Source: Corynebacterium otitidis ATCC 51513
GTDB lineage: Bacteria > Actinomycetota > Actinomycetes > Mycobacteriales > Mycobacteriaceae
Assembly (NCBI RefSeq): GCF_000296405.1
Contig: NZ_JH815195.1
Span: 125,789 to 183,202, forward strand
Direction of reading: 5' to 3'
DNA: 57,414 nt
Below are positions 8,942-19,557 of the stretch, in pieces. How positions within the stretch are numbered: position 1 is the first letter of the stretch; each line of letters starts with the position of its first letter. The position numbers and the translations under genes are program-made. The notes beneath the pieces were generated by a model. The model did no database searches and was not told where the DNA came from. It saw only the letters and a program-made list of their open reading frames with translations.

Positions 8942-9133
8942 TTAGCCCGCCTCGTAGAACGACGAGTCGAGGTAGTCGCTGACCGCCTTCTCGTGCACGC
9001 GGAACGACCGCCCCACCCGCACCGCGGGCAGGTCGCCCGCGTGGACGAGCCGGTAGACGGTCATCTTCGAGACGCGCATGATCTCGGCGACCTCGGCGAC
9101 CGTGAGGAACGTTCCCTTGTCTTCACTTGCCAT
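8942..9133 (-). CDS. excisionase/MerR-like helix-turn-helix DNA-binding protein
   Basis: 63 residues from ATG 9133 (RBS GGAAG). The frame is open further upstream, but that part looks non-coding. FLTVAEVAEIMRVSKMTVYRLVHAGDLPAVRVGRSFRVHEKAVSDYL is the complete HTH_17 (excisionase-type winged HTH) pattern: helix-turn-helix, then a wing ending in GRSFRV. Such short proteins beside proC and the bS22 gene are conserved in Corynebacterium and mycobacteria and are not phage genes here. DNA target unknown; the spacing to bS22 (153 bases) allows joint or separate expression. Confidence 0.88.
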   Translation of the reverse strand: MASEDKGTFLTVAEVAEIMRVSKMTVYRLVHAGDLPAVRVGRSFRVHEKAVSDYLDSSFYEAG

Positions 9134-9317
9134 AGAGCTTCCTAACCATCCGGGTGGCGGCGCGCTGCAGGCTTCCCCTCCCGCAGACTCACGCGCACTC
9201 ATTCTTTAACAACCATAACGATAGCCCATCGCGGCCGCCACGGCCGGCGCGAGGGGCCAGAGTGACGCGCGAGCACCCCCGCGGCCCGTGGGGCCCGGGG
9301 GCCTCGCGGGGCGCGGG

Positions 9318-10145
9318 CTAGTCGTCCTTGCCGGCCGGCTTCCCGAGCTCCGCGGAGCGCTCCGCGCAGGCCTCGGCGGCGCGGAAGAACGCGCCGCGGA
9401 TACCCGACTCCTCGAGCTCGCGCAGCGCGTGCACCGTCGTGCCGCCCGGGGAGGAGACGTTGATCCGCAGCTGGGCGGGACCGTCGCCGGAGCCGGTGAG
9501 CATGTCGCCCGCGCCGGCAACGGCGCCGGTGACGAGCTCGACGGCCTGCGCGCGCGGCACGCCGAGCTGCACGCCCGCGTCGATGAGCGACTCGGCGACC
9601 AAGTAGATGTACGCGGGCGACGAGCCCGACAGCGCGGTGACGGCATCCATGTTCGCCTCGTCGACCGCGACGACCCGCCCGACGGTCGAGAGGAGGTCCT
9701 CGACGAGCGTCAGCTGCTCGTCGCTGACGTTGTCTGCCCGGGAGACCGCGCACACGCCGCGGCCCACCATCATGGGGGTGTTGGGCATCACGCGCACGAC
9801 CGGGGTGCCCTCCGCCACGGGCTCCTGGAGCGCGTCGAGGCCGATGCCCGCCGCCAGGGAGACGACCACCGGGTTGCCTGCCTCCTTCAGGGCGCCGGCA
9901 ACCTCCTCGAGGACGCCGGCGACCTTCGGGGGCTTCACGGCGACGAAGACGACGTCCGCGCCCGCGACAGCCTCGGCGTTGTCGAGGGTCGTGGTCACGC
10001 CGTAGGCCTCCGAGAGCTCGTCGGCGCGCTCCTGCCGCCGGTTGGAGACCTTAATGTCGCCGGCGTTCACCTCGGAGCTCTTCACGAGCCCGGAGATGAG
10101 CGACTCGCCGATCTTTCCGCCACCTAGCACTGCGATAGAAGTCAT
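9318..10145 (-). CDS. proC: pyrroline-5-carboxylate reductase
   Basis: NADPH-dependent last step of proline synthesis. 275 residues from ATG 10145; an ATG three codons earlier is an alternative. The N-terminal Rossmann motif SIAVLGGGKIGESLISGL is clear, followed by VFVAVKPPKVAGVLEEV. The C-terminal P5CR signature spans MDAVTALSGSSPAYIYLVAE to the region around RINVSSPGGTTVHAL. Length and domain order are normal. It lies upstream of the HTH/bS22 pair and downstream of the acidic membrane protein gene, from which a hairpin separates it. Confidence 0.96.
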   Translation of the reverse strand: MTSIAVLGGGKIGESLISGLVKSSEVNAGDIKVSNRRQERADELSEAYGVTTTLDNAEAVAGADVVFVAVKPPKVAGVLEEVAGALKEAGNPVVVSLAAGIGLDALQEPVAEGTPVVRVMPNTPMMVGRGVCAVSRADNVSDEQLTLVEDLLSTVGRVVAVDEANMDAVTALSGSSPAYIYLVAESLIDAGVQLGVPRAQAVELVTGAVAGAGDMLTGSGDGPAQLRINVSSPGGTTVHALRELEESGIRGAFFRAAEACAERSAELGKPAGKDD

Positions 10146-10250
10146 GGCACCCATCTTGCCGAAACCCGCCCGCCCCCGTCGAGGGCGAAGCCCAGCAGCT
10201 CAGGCCCGGACGCGGCGAGCAGCGCGGGGAGAGCGCGACCCCAGACGCGC

Positions 10251-10288
10251 CGAGGCCCCGCCAGCCGGAAGCGGCGGGCGGGGCCTCG
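10251..10288 (-). terminator. hairpin terminator after the acidic membrane-protein gene
   Basis: A perfect 12-bp stem, CGAGGCCCCGCC (10251-10262) with GGCGGGGCCTCG (10277-10288), lies 28 bases past the stop of the gene ending at 10317. No strong T-run follows on the minus strand, so termination strength is uncertain. Confidence 0.55.
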
Positions 10289-10316
10289 GTGTGGGCCTCG
10301 AGTGGAGTTCGCGGGG

Positions 10317-11270
10317 CTAGACGAAGACGAGCGGCAGGAACGTCGCCGCGAGGCCGACGACGCCTGCCAAGAGCATCGCCACCCCGTCGCGGGAGGTGCG
10401 CAGGAAGTGCACGACCGCGACGAAGCCCGCGGAGACCACGAGCCCGAGCGAGGCGATGATCGCGTTGTGGAGGTCGGTCTGCCAGAGCTGCTCGAAGCCG
10501 AAGAACACGGCGACGGCGACGGCGACGAACGCGACGGTGAGGAGCAACGCCCCCCACGGCCCGCCGGCGGGCTGGTCGTCCTTGTCGTCCGTGTCGGCCT
10601 CGGGGGACGCGGGGCGCTGGCCCCGGCGGCGCTCCGGGGCGGGCGCGTCGACCGCGGGCATGACGCCGGTCTCGGTGTCCTCGGGGCTCCGGTCGGCGGG
10701 CTCGTCCTCGACCCGGGGCTCCTCCTCGGCGGGCTCCTGCTGCGCCTCGTCCTCGGGGGCCTCGCCGGCGGCGCCCTCGGCGTCCGCCGGCACGGCGGGG
10801 ATGACCGCGGTCTCGTCCTCGCTCGGGGCGGCCGCGTCCTCGGGCTCGTCGGCCTCGGTCTGCTCGTCCCCGGCCGGGGTCGGCGCGGCCGGCTCCTCGG
10901 CCTCCGGCTCCGCCTCGCGCTCGGCGGCGCCCGCCTGGGGCTCGTCCCGCAGCTCGGCGGGCTCGGCCTGGGCGGGCTCCCGCTCGGCAGCCTCGTCGGG
11001 GCGCTGCTCGGCCTCGGGCTCGGGGGACTCGGCGCGCTCGTGGCCGGCCGGGGCGGCCGGCTGGTCGGGGTTTTCCTCGTCGATCGGCCGGGAGGAGTGG
11101 CGCGACTCGGCGGGCTTCTTGTCGACCGCCCGCAGCGATCCGGTGAGCTCGGCGACGGAGACGCCCCCGTCCTCGGCGCGGCGGCGGCGCCGCGAACGCG
11201 AGGACGAGCCCTCCGACTTCCCGGACTTCGCCAGGAGTTCGGCGACGGTGAGCTGTTTGTCGTCGCTCAT
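10317..11270 (-). CDS. acidic disordered protein with C-terminal membrane segments
   Basis: 317 residues. The N-terminus MSDDKQLTVAELLAKSGK is followed by a basic patch ([13 protein letters not shown]) and VSVAELTGSL. A ~180-residue Glu/Pro/Ala-rich region with no predicted fold comes next, carrying two related short blocks, ETAVIPAVPAD and ETGVMPAVDAP. Three hydrophobic segments end the protein (GALLLTVAFVAVAVAVFFGF, AIIASLGLVVSAGFVAVVHFL, GVAMLLAGVVGLAATFLPLVFV). Its ATG has a strong RBS (AAGGAGG) and lies 16 bases after the ppx stop, so it is probably co-transcribed with ppx. Equivalent genes sit next to ppx in other corynebacteria. Function unknown; the Thr-containing blocks could be phosphorylation sites (speculative). 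Confidence 0.75.
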   Translation of the reverse strand: MSDDKQLTVAELLAKSGKSEGSSSRSRRRRRAEDGGVSVAELTGSLRAVDKKPAESRHSSRPIDEENPDQPAAPAGHERAESPEPEAEQRPDEAAEREPAQAEPAELRDEPQAGAAEREAEPEAEEPAAPTPAGDEQTEADEPEDAAAPSEDETAVIPAVPADAEGAAGEAPEDEAQQEPAEEEPRVEDEPADRSPEDTETGVMPAVDAPAPERRRGQRPASPEADTDDKDDQPAGGPWGALLLTVAFVAVAVAVFFGFEQLWQTDLHNAIIASLGLVVSAGFVAVVHFLRTSRDGVAMLLAGVVGLAATFLPLVFV

Positions 11271-11285
11271 GGAGTCCTTTCCTCC

Positions 11286-13179
<1,894 letters not shown>

Positions 13180-13243
13180 CGGGCCCCGCTTTCCCTCTCT
13201 GCCCGGGCGCGCGCCGCGCCGACGCGGGGATACCTATATATAT

Positions 13244-13281
13244 GCGCCGCCCAGGGGCTCGCCCGCGCCCCGGGGCGGCGC
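13244..13281. terminator. bidirectional hairpin between convergent genes
   Basis: A 15-base stem with one mismatch (13244-13258 with 13267-13281; loop of 8) lies between the Cys-rich gene (+) and regX3 (-). On the minus strand it is followed by an unusual A/T run (ATATATATAGG). Confidence 0.6.
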
Positions 13282-13291
13282 CGCCGGTTTG

Positions 13292-13987
13292 TTAGCTCTC
13301 GAACTTGTAGCCCAGGCCGCGCACGGTGAGCAGCTGGGCGGGGTGCTTGGGGTCGGCCTCGATCTTCGAGCGCAGGCGCTTGACGTGCACGTCGAGGGTC
13401 TTCGAGTCGCCGAGGTAGCCCGGCCCCCACACCCGGTCGATGATCTGGCTGCGGGTGAGCACCCGGTCGGGGTTGCGCAGCAGGTACTCGAGGAGGTCGA
13501 ACTCCTTGAGCGGCATGTTCACCGCCTCCCCGTCGACGGTGACGGTGTGGCGGTCGATGTCCATGGCGACGCGGCCGACCTCGAGGACCTCCTCGTAGTC
13601 GCCCTCGTCCTCGACGGGGGCGGGCGCCTGGCGGCGGCGCAGCACCGCGCGGATGCGGGCGATGAGCTCGCGGGAGGAGTAGGGCTTGGTGACGTAGTCG
13701 TCGGCGCCGAGCTCGAGGCCGACGACCTTGTCGATCTCCGAGTCGCGGGCGGTGACCATGATGACCGGCACGTCCGAGGTCGCGCGGATCCGCTTGCACA
13801 CGTCCGTGCCGGACATGCCCGGCAGCATGAGGTCGAGCAGGACGATGTCGATGTCCTCGGCGGCGAACTTCTCTAGCGCGGTGGGTCCGTCGGGCGCGAG
13901 CACCGTCTCGAAGCCCTCCTTGCCGAGCAGGAAGGCGAGCGGATCGGCGAGTGACTCCTCGTCCTCGACGATGAGAATCGTGGTCAT
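13292..13987 (-). CDS. regX3: two-component response regulator RegX3 (OmpR/PhoB family)
   Basis: 231 residues from ATG 13987 (RBS AAAGGA). The receiver domain (1-120) has the acidic pocket EDE (8-10), phospho-acceptor D52 in LLDLMLPG, and the conserved Thr and Lys in VTARD and VTKPYSSREL. The C-terminal winged-helix DNA-binding domain (about 140-231) ends TLDVHVKRLRSKIEADP...VRGLGYKFES, as in PhoB. The start overlaps the senX3 stop by four bases (ATGA). SenX3-RegX3 is the phosphate-starvation system of mycobacteria and is essential or growth-important there; in C. glutamicum phosphate control is mostly PhoSR, so the local role is inferred. Confidence 0.95.
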   Translation of the reverse strand: MTTILIVEDEESLADPLAFLLGKEGFETVLAPDGPTALEKFAAEDIDIVLLDLMLPGMSGTDVCKRIRATSDVPVIMVTARDSEIDKVVGLELGADDYVTKPYSSRELIARIRAVLRRRQAPAPVEDEGDYEEVLEVGRVAMDIDRHTVTVDGEAVNMPLKEFDLLEYLLRNPDRVLTRSQIIDRVWGPGYLGDSKTLDVHVKRLRSKIEADPKHPAQLLTVRGLGYKFES

Positions 13988-15285
13988 TCGGTTGTGTCCT
14001 TTCGACGTATCCCCGACCGGCGCGCCGGCGCGCCGGTGGCCGGCTCGAGCTGGCGCTCCTCGCCCGAGCCCTCCGGGTGGTAAATCGGAAGCTCGATGGT
14101 GAAGGTCGACCCTGTGCCCAGTTTCGACCACACGGTTATGTTACCGCCGTGGTTCGCGACGACGTGCTTGACTATCGCCAGGCCCAGCCCGGTGCCGCCC
14201 GTGGAGCGGGAGCGGGCCTTGTCGACGCGGAAGAAGCGCTCGAAGACGCGGCGCTTGTTCTCCGGGGCGATGCCCATGCCCCGGTCGGTGACCCTGATGC
14301 GCACGATCTCGTCCGAGTCGATGGTGGTGTCGAGGATCCCCTCGCGGGCGGGCTCCGCCGCGCCGCGGCCCTCGGCGCGCTCGGGGTTGGGCACGACCTC
14401 CTGGGTGATGGAGACCGGCAGCGCGTCCTTCGAGTAGTGCAGCGCGTTCGAGATGAGGTTCGAGATCGCCGTGACGAGCAGCGACTTGTCGCCCTTGACC
14501 CAGGCGCCCGACTCGTCGCCCGAGACGAGCGAGACTCCTTGGCTCTCCGCGGCGAGCTGGTTGCGGGCGATGGCCTCCTCGACGAGGTCGTCGGCGCGCA
14601 CCGGCTGCATGTCGGGCAGCGCCTCCGCGCCCTGCAGCTTAGAGAGGGAGATGAGCTCGGTAATAAGGTCGGAGAGCCTAAGCGCCTCCCGGTGGAGCCG
14701 CTGGCCGAAGTAGTCGACCTGCTCGGGGTCCTCGGCCGCGCCGGTGAGCGCCTCCGCGAGCAGCGCCATGCCGCCCACGGGCGTCTTGAGCTCGTGGGAG
14801 ACGTTGGCAACAAAGTCCCGGCGCGCGGCCTCCATGCGCGTGTTCTCCGACTCGTCGGTGGAGTAGATCACCGCGAAGCGGTCGTCGACCGGGGTGAGCG
14901 GCTTGACGACGGCGCGCACCGCGACGACCCGGGAGCCGGCGCGTCTGCCGTCCATCTTCACGTTGAGGACGTGCTCGTCGTGGTCCTCCCACGCGAGCTC
15001 CGCGTAGTCCCACATCTCCGGGTGGATCTCGGAGCCGTGGATGATTCCGGTCTCGTGGGCGCGCGGGTTGGACAGCAGGATCGAGCCGTCGCGCCCGACG
15101 ACCGCGACGCCGGTGGGCGAGCCCTGGACGACGAGGTGGAGCACCTGGCTGATCGTCGTGACCCGGTTGACGTCCACGCGGTCGACGCCGCCGGAGAGGG
15201 TGCGACGCGCGCGCCGCAGCGCCGGGGCCAGCGCGCCGGCCGCGACGACGCCCAGGATGAAGGCGCTCGCCAGGGCGAGGATCAC
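13984..15285 (-). CDS. senX3: sensor histidine kinase SenX3
   Basis: 433 residues. One N-terminal membrane segment (about 2-21), a PAS-like domain (about 42-145; [18 protein letters not shown]), then [20 protein letters not shown] with phospho-acceptor H164. The ATP-binding domain has [10 protein letters not shown] (N box), [11 protein letters not shown] (G1), [12 protein letters not shown] (F box) and [15 protein letters not shown] (G2). Compared with the mycobacterial protein there is an extra ~25-residue Glu/Arg/Ala-rich stretch in the ATP-binding domain (around 285-312). The GTG start overlaps the gpmA stop (GTGA), so gpmA-senX3-regX3 are translationally chained. Confidence 0.95.
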   Translation of the reverse strand: MILALASAFILGVVAAGALAPALRRARRTLSGGVDRVDVNRVTTISQVLHLVVQGSPTGVAVVGRDGSILLSNPRAHETGIIHGSEIHPEMWDYAELAWEDHDEHVLNVKMDGRRAGSRVVAVRAVVKPLTPVDDRFAVIYSTDESENTRMEAARRDFVANVSHELKTPVGGMALLAEALTGAAEDPEQVDYFGQRLHREALRLSDLITELISLSKLQGAEALPDMQPVRADDLVEEAIARNQLAAESQGVSLVSGDESGAWVKGDKSLLVTAISNLISNALHYSKDALPVSITQEVVPNPERAEGRGAAEPAREGILDTTIDSDEIVRIRVTDRGMGIAPENKRRVFERFFRVDKARSRSTGGTGLGLAIVKHVVANHGGNITVWSKLGTGSTFTIELPIYHPEGSGEERQLEPATGAPARRSGIRRKDTTE

Positions 15286-16034
15286 TGGCCGCCCTGCGCG
15301 GCGACGGCCGCGGCGCCCGCCTCGGCGGCCTCGGGGTCGAGGTAGCGGCCCTCGCCCTGGGGCTTGCCGTCGCTGCCGATCTCGTAGACCCGCGGGATGC
15401 CGGTGGGGATGTTAAGCCCGGCGATCTCGTCGTCGCCGATGCCCTCGAGGTGCTTGACCAGCGCGCGCAGCGAGTTGCCGTGTGCGGCGACGAGCACCGT
15501 CTCGCCGGCGGAAAGCCTGGGGGCGATGGCCTTCTCGTAGTAGGGCACGAGCCTGGCGACGACGTCCTTCAGGCACTCGGTGGCGGGCACCTCATCGAGG
15601 CCGGCGTAGCGCGGGTCGTCGGTCTGGGCGTACTCGCTGGCCTCGTCGATGGGGTTCGGCGGGGTGTCGAAGCTGCGGCGCCAGGCCATGAACTGCTCCT
15701 CGCCGTACTTCTCCTTGGTCTCGGCCTTGTTGAGCCCCTGGAGGGCGCCGTAGTGGCGCTCGTTGAGCCGCCAGCTGCGCTCCACGGGGATCCACAGCCG
15801 GTCGGCAGCATCCAAGGCGATGTTCGCGGTCTTGATGGCGCGGCGCAGCACCGAGGTGAACACCCGCTCGGGCCTAATGCCCGCCGCGGCGAGCAGCGTG
15901 CCGCCGCGGGCGGCCTCGGCCTCGCCCTTCTCGGTGAGGTCGACGTCCACCCAGCCGGTGAACCGGTTCGTGGCGTTCCACTGGCTCTGCCCGTGGCGCA
16001 GCAGGACGAGCGTGCCGGGCTTCGAAGTAGTCAT
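15282..16034 (-). CDS. gpmA: phosphoglycerate mutase, 2,3-bisphosphoglycerate-dependent
   Basis: Interconverts 3- and 2-phosphoglycerate in glycolysis. 250 residues from ATG 16034 (an ATG four codons earlier is possible). The phosphohistidine motif [12 protein letters not shown] contains H14; the second histidine lies in [17 protein letters not shown]. The dPGM features [31 protein letters not shown] and [11 protein letters not shown] are intact. It is the first gene of a chain with senX3 and regX3; gpmA-senX3-regX3 linkage is usual in Corynebacterium and mycobacteria. Confidence 0.96.
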   Translation of the reverse strand: MTTSKPGTLVLLRHGQSQWNATNRFTGWVDVDLTEKGEAEAARGGTLLAAAGIRPERVFTSVLRRAIKTANIALDAADRLWIPVERSWRLNERHYGALQGLNKAETKEKYGEEQFMAWRRSFDTPPNPIDEASEYAQTDDPRYAGLDEVPATECLKDVVARLVPYYEKAIAPRLSAGETVLVAAHGNSLRALVKHLEGIGDDEIAGLNIPTGIPRVYEIGSDGKPQGEGRYLDPEAAEAGAAAVAAQGGQ

Positions 16035-16052
16035 GGTACCAAGCATGCCACG

Positions 16053-17327
16053 CTACGCGCCGGCCGACCCGCTGGCCCGCCGGTCGGTGAACGAGGGGCG
16101 CCGGCGATCGAGCACGCGGCGGTAGGTCTCCTCGAGCCCCGCGGCCGTCGCCGCCCACGAGAAGCGCTTCGCATGCGCGCGGGCGCGCCTGCCCATCGCG
16201 GCGCGCGTCGAGTCCGCGGCGAGCAGCCCGCCGATCGCCGCCGCCCAGTCCTCTGGGTCGTGGCCGTCGACGAGCACGCCCGACTCCCCGTCCGCGACCG
16301 CGGTGGGAAGCCCGCCCACCCGTGCTGCGACCACCGGCGTGCCGGTGGCCTGGGCCTCTAAGGCGACGAGCCCGAAGGACTCGTTGTAGCTCGGCACCGC
16401 AACAAGGTCCGCGGCACGGTAGACCTCGGCGAGCTCCTCCGGGGGGCGCGGCTCGAAGAACCGCACCCTAGAGCTCACGCCCAGCTCGGCGGCGAGGTCT
16501 TGGCACCACGAGGCGGTCGCCGCCGCACCCGACGCGCCCCCGCAGATAAGAGCCACGACGGGCAGCTCCGGGCGCTCGGCGGCGATGCGCGCGACCGCGC
16601 GGATGAGCACCTGCGGCCCCTTGAACTGCTGCATCCGCCCGACGAACGCCACCGCCCGCGCGTTGAGCGGCACGCCGAGCTCGCGGCGCGCGCGCTCCGT
16701 GGAACGCCCCGAGCCCGGGCTGAACGTCTCAACATCCGCGCCCGGCGCGACGATGTCGATAACCCCTGGGTCGGCGTCGTAGTGGTGGCGCAGGTCGCCG
16801 ACCTCCTCGGCGGTGTTGACGACGAGCCGGTCGGCGTTGTCGACAAGCTGCTGCTCGCAGATGCGCCGCGCATTCGACTCGGCGGCATCGCCCGCGGAGC
16901 GGTGCGCGTTCTTCACCGCCGCGAGCGTGTGCGCGGTGTGCACGAGCGGCACCTCCCACAGGTCGCGCAGCAGCCAGCCCACCTGCCCGGAGAGCCAGTA
17001 GTGGGAGTGCACCACGTCGTAAGACAGGTCGTTGTAGCGCGCGAACATGACGATCCCGCCGGCGAACGCGGCGAGCTGGGTGGGCAGCTCCTCCTTGGTG
17101 AGCCCCTCGAAGGGCCCGGCGACGATGTTGATCACCCGGAGGTTCTCGGAAAGCTCGATGACCTCGCCCTGGCTGGGGCGGGTCGCGCGGGTGAACACGT
17201 CGACCGCCACACCCCGGCGGGCGAGCTCCCTGGCGCTGGAGAGCACGTAGACGTTCATGCCGCCGGCGTCCCCGGCGCCGGGCTGGGCGACCGGGGAGGT
17301 GTGCATGGAGATCATCGCGACGCGCAT
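16053..17327 (-). CDS. mshA: D-inositol-3-phosphate glycosyltransferase (mycothiol synthesis)
   Basis: Transfers GlcNAc from UDP-GlcNAc to 1-L-myo-inositol-1-phosphate, the first step of mycothiol synthesis. 424 residues, GT-B fold, GT4 family. N-terminal [18 protein letters not shown] is the MshA acceptor loop. The C-terminal donor domain has [18 protein letters not shown] and the E-x7-E region [21 protein letters not shown]. The start is ATG 17327; TAGCAT lies six bases upstream, so the transcript may have almost no leader. It lies just upstream of gpmA (18-base gap) in the same direction, the order known from C. glutamicum. Confidence 0.95.
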   Translation of the reverse strand: MRVAMISMHTSPVAQPGAGDAGGMNVYVLSSARELARRGVAVDVFTRATRPSQGEVIELSENLRVINIVAGPFEGLTKEELPTQLAAFAGGIVMFARYNDLSYDVVHSHYWLSGQVGWLLRDLWEVPLVHTAHTLAAVKNAHRSAGDAAESNARRICEQQLVDNADRLVVNTAEEVGDLRHHYDADPGVIDIVAPGADVETFSPGSGRSTERARRELGVPLNARAVAFVGRMQQFKGPQVLIRAVARIAAERPELPVVALICGGASGAAATASWCQDLAAELGVSSRVRFFEPRPPEELAEVYRAADLVAVPSYNESFGLVALEAQATGTPVVAARVGGLPTAVADGESGVLVDGHDPEDWAAAIGGLLAADSTRAAMGRRARAHAKRFSWAATAAGLEETYRRVLDRRRPSFTDRRASGSAGA

Positions 17328-17530
17328 GGCCTCATGCTATCCGCCCGGCGCGCCGGGAGAATATGACCGAGGGCTCATGTTATTATGCGCCCGCTACGAT
17401 GGCGGTCGCGGCGCGCCCGCGTCCCCGGCGCCTAGCCGGCGAGGCCGGTCGCCCGGCCTCGCCCGCCGGCACCCGAAAAGAACTCGACGAGGACACGTCC
17501 TTTTATGCGGCGTAAATAAAGGAGAAGACC
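17328..17530. promoter_or_regulatory. divergent promoter region, mshA / acyl-CoA ligase
   Basis: 203 bases between divergent starts. The plus-strand gene has a good RBS (AAAGGAG, 17519-17525) behind an A/T-rich stretch (GTAAATAAAGG). A TACGAT at about 17395 could be a -10 for it. For mshA a TAGCAT lies right before the ATG. Assignments are by eye only. Confidence 0.35.
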
Positions 17531-19249
17531 ATGGCGGTAAGCAAGGACGCGGTGTGGCTCCAGCACTACCCGGAGTGGACGCCGCACGCGCTCGACTACG
17601 GCGAGACGACGCTGCTCGACGTTTACGACAACAACCTGGCGCGCAACCCGAACAAGCCGGCGACGTGGTTCTTCGGGCGCACGCAGACCTTCCAGGAGGT
17701 CGATAGCCAGGTGCGCGCCGCGGCCGCGGGGCTGCGCGCCCTCGGGGTGCGCGCGGGCGACCGGGTGGCGATCGCGCTGCCGAACTGCCCGCAGCACGTC
17801 GTCGCGTTCTACGCGGTGCTCAAGCTGGGCGCCACGGTCGTGGAGCACAACCCGCTCTACACCGCCCACGAGCTCGTCGGCCCGTTCAAGGACCACGGCG
17901 CGCGGGTCGCGATCGTGTGGGACAAGGCCTCCGGCGTCGCGGAGGCGATTAGGGAGCGCTCCGAGCTGGAGACCATCGTCGCGGTGAACATGCTCGACGC
18001 GATGCCTAGGGCCTACCGGCTGGCGCTCAAGCTGCCGCTGCCGAAGATCCGCTCGCTGCGCTCGAAGATCACCGAGCCCGCGCCGAACACCCTGCCGTGG
18101 GAGGTGCTGCTGTCCTCCTCGCTGGGCGGCGACGGCTCGGACATCGTCTCGGAAGAGTCTGTCACCCGCGACAGCATCGCCCTCGTGCTCTACACGTCGG
18201 GCACGACGGGCGCGCCGAAGGGCGCGCAGCTCAGCCACGGGAACCTGTTCGCGAACATCCTCCAGGGCAAGTACTGGGTGCCGGGTCTGGGCGAGCGCGA
18301 CGAGCGGATGCTCGCGGCGATCCCGGCGTTCCACGCCTACGGCATGACGATGAACTTCACGCTGGCGTTCTTGATCGGCGGGGAGCTCATCCTCGTGCCC
18401 GCGCCGAACATGGGGCTGCTGCTGAGGATCATGAAGAAGCACACGCCGACCTGGGTGCCGGGCGTGCCGACGCTCTACGAGAAGATCGCCAGCGCCGCCG
18501 ACGAGGCGGGCGTGGACATCACCGGGGTGCGCAACTCCTTCTCGGGGGCCTCGACGCTGCCGGTGAGCACGGTGAAGCGCTGGGAGTCGATGACCCACGG
18601 GCTGCTCGTCGAGGGCTACGGGCTCACCGAGACCGCCCCGATCATCTGCGGCAACCCCATGACCGAGCAGCGCCGCCCGGGGTATGTCGGCATCCCCTTC
18701 CCCGACACGGAGATCCGCATCGCCGACCCGGAGGACCCGTCGCGCGAGCTGGGCTTCGGCGAGGAGGGCGAGGTCCAGGCGAAGGGCCCGCAGGTCTTCA
18801 AGGGCTACCTCAACAACCCGAAGGCCACCGAGGCGTCCTTCCAGGACGGCTGGTACCGCACCGGCGACGTGGGCGTCATGGAGGAGGACGGCTTCGTCAA
18901 GCTCATCGCCCGCATCAAGGAGGTCATCATCACCGGCGGGTTCAACGTCTACCCCGCCGAGGTGGAGGCCGCGATCGGCGAGCACCCCGACATCGACGAC
19001 ATCACCGTCGTCGGGCTGCCCCGCAAGGACGGCTCCGAGTCCGTCGTCGCGTGCGTGACGCTTCGCGAGGGCGCGGCGCTCGACCCGGAGGGGCTCAAGG
19101 CCTACGCCCGCGAGCGGCTCACCCGCTACAAGGTGCCGCGCACCTTCTACCACTTCGAGGAGCTCAACCGGGACTTCGCGGGCAAGATCTCGCGCCGCAA
19201 GGTCCGCGAGGAGCTGCGCGAGAAGCTCCAGCGCGAGCGCTCCAAGTAG
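17531..19249 (+). CDS. fadD: long-chain fatty-acid--CoA ligase (AMP-binding)
   Basis: 572 residues from ATG 17531 (RBS AAAGGAG). Adenylate-forming enzyme activating fatty acids to acyl-CoA via acyl-AMP. Motifs in order: P-loop LVLYTSGTTGAPKGA (219-232); AIPAFHAYGMTM; the A5 region GLLVEGYGLTETAP; the hinge DGWYRTGDVGVMEEDGF with VKLIARIKEVIITGGFNVYPAEVE; and the catalytic C-terminal lysine in FAGKISRRKVRE. It directly precedes fas in the same direction but is separated from it by a strong hairpin and a separate promoter. Chain-length preference is not deducible; the family assignment is solid, the exact paralogue is not. Confidence 0.9.
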   Translation: MAVSKDAVWLQHYPEWTPHALDYGETTLLDVYDNNLARNPNKPATWFFGRTQTFQEVDSQVRAAAAGLRALGVRAGDRVAIALPNCPQHVVAFYAVLKLGATVVEHNPLYTAHELVGPFKDHGARVAIVWDKASGVAEAIRERSELETIVAVNMLDAMPRAYRLALKLPLPKIRSLRSKITEPAPNTLPWEVLLSSSLGGDGSDIVSEESVTRDSIALVLYTSGTTGAPKGAQLSHGNLFANILQGKYWVPGLGERDERMLAAIPAFHAYGMTMNFTLAFLIGGELILVPAPNMGLLLRIMKKHTPTWVPGVPTLYEKIASAADEAGVDITGVRNSFSGASTLPVSTVKRWESMTHGLLVEGYGLTETAPIICGNPMTEQRRPGYVGIPFPDTEIRIADPEDPSRELGFGEEGEVQAKGPQVFKGYLNNPKATEASFQDGWYRTGDVGVMEEDGFVKLIARIKEVIITGGFNVYPAEVEAAIGEHPDIDDITVVGLPRKDGSESVVACVTLREGAALDPEGLKAYARERLTRYKVPRTFYHFEELNRDFAGKISRRKVREELREKLQRERSK

Positions 19250-19283
19250 AGCCCGCCCGGCGCGGCCCGCCCACCGTCTTCAC

Positions 19284-19354
19284 GGCCGGGGCGGGGAGGC
19301 TGCCGGGGCCCGAACGCGACCGTCGCTTTGGCCCCGATCCTCCCCGCCCCGGCC
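19284..19354 (+). terminator. large GC-rich hairpin after the acyl-CoA ligase gene
   Basis: GGCCGGGGCGGGGAGG (19284-19299) is perfectly complementary to 19339-19354 (16 bp). Inside the 39-base loop a second GGGGCC/GGCCCC pair stacks. It begins 35 bases after the ligase stop and ends 37 bases before the fas -35. There is no T-run, so a structural or rho-assisted terminator is likely. Confidence 0.6.
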
Positions 19355-19390
19355 TTCGCGTATCCGCACCCCGGCGCGCCGGCGCCGCGG

Positions 19391-19430
19391 TTGCCGGGCG
19401 CAGCGTTTCCGAGTGTATCCTCATGTTGAA
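19391..19430 (+). promoter_or_regulatory. fas promoter with operator-like palindrome over the -10
   Basis: TTGCCG (19391-19396), a 19-base spacer, then TATCCT (19416-19421). GAG-N6-CTC (19411-19422) covers the -10. The accBC promoter has the same three elements with the same spacer length. CCTCAT/ATGAGG (19420-19425 and 19433-19438) forms a further inverted repeat just downstream, near the expected transcription start. Likely controlled together with accBC. Confidence 0.6.
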
Positions 19431-19557
19431 GATGAGGGATCTCTCTGTTTCGGTTCCCGGCCGGCCGCGCGGCCGCCGCGGGGCCGGGGCGGACCTGCCG
19501 CGCGAGGGGTCTCTCACCGAATCCCGGTCACAGTGGAAAGGCTCGAGACCTCTAGAC

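Noticed and set aside
8942..9133. Excisionase-like HTH as evidence of a prophage or integrative element
   Set aside because: No integrase, att repeats or phage genes nearby; this HTH protein has a conserved chromosomal position beside proC and bS22.
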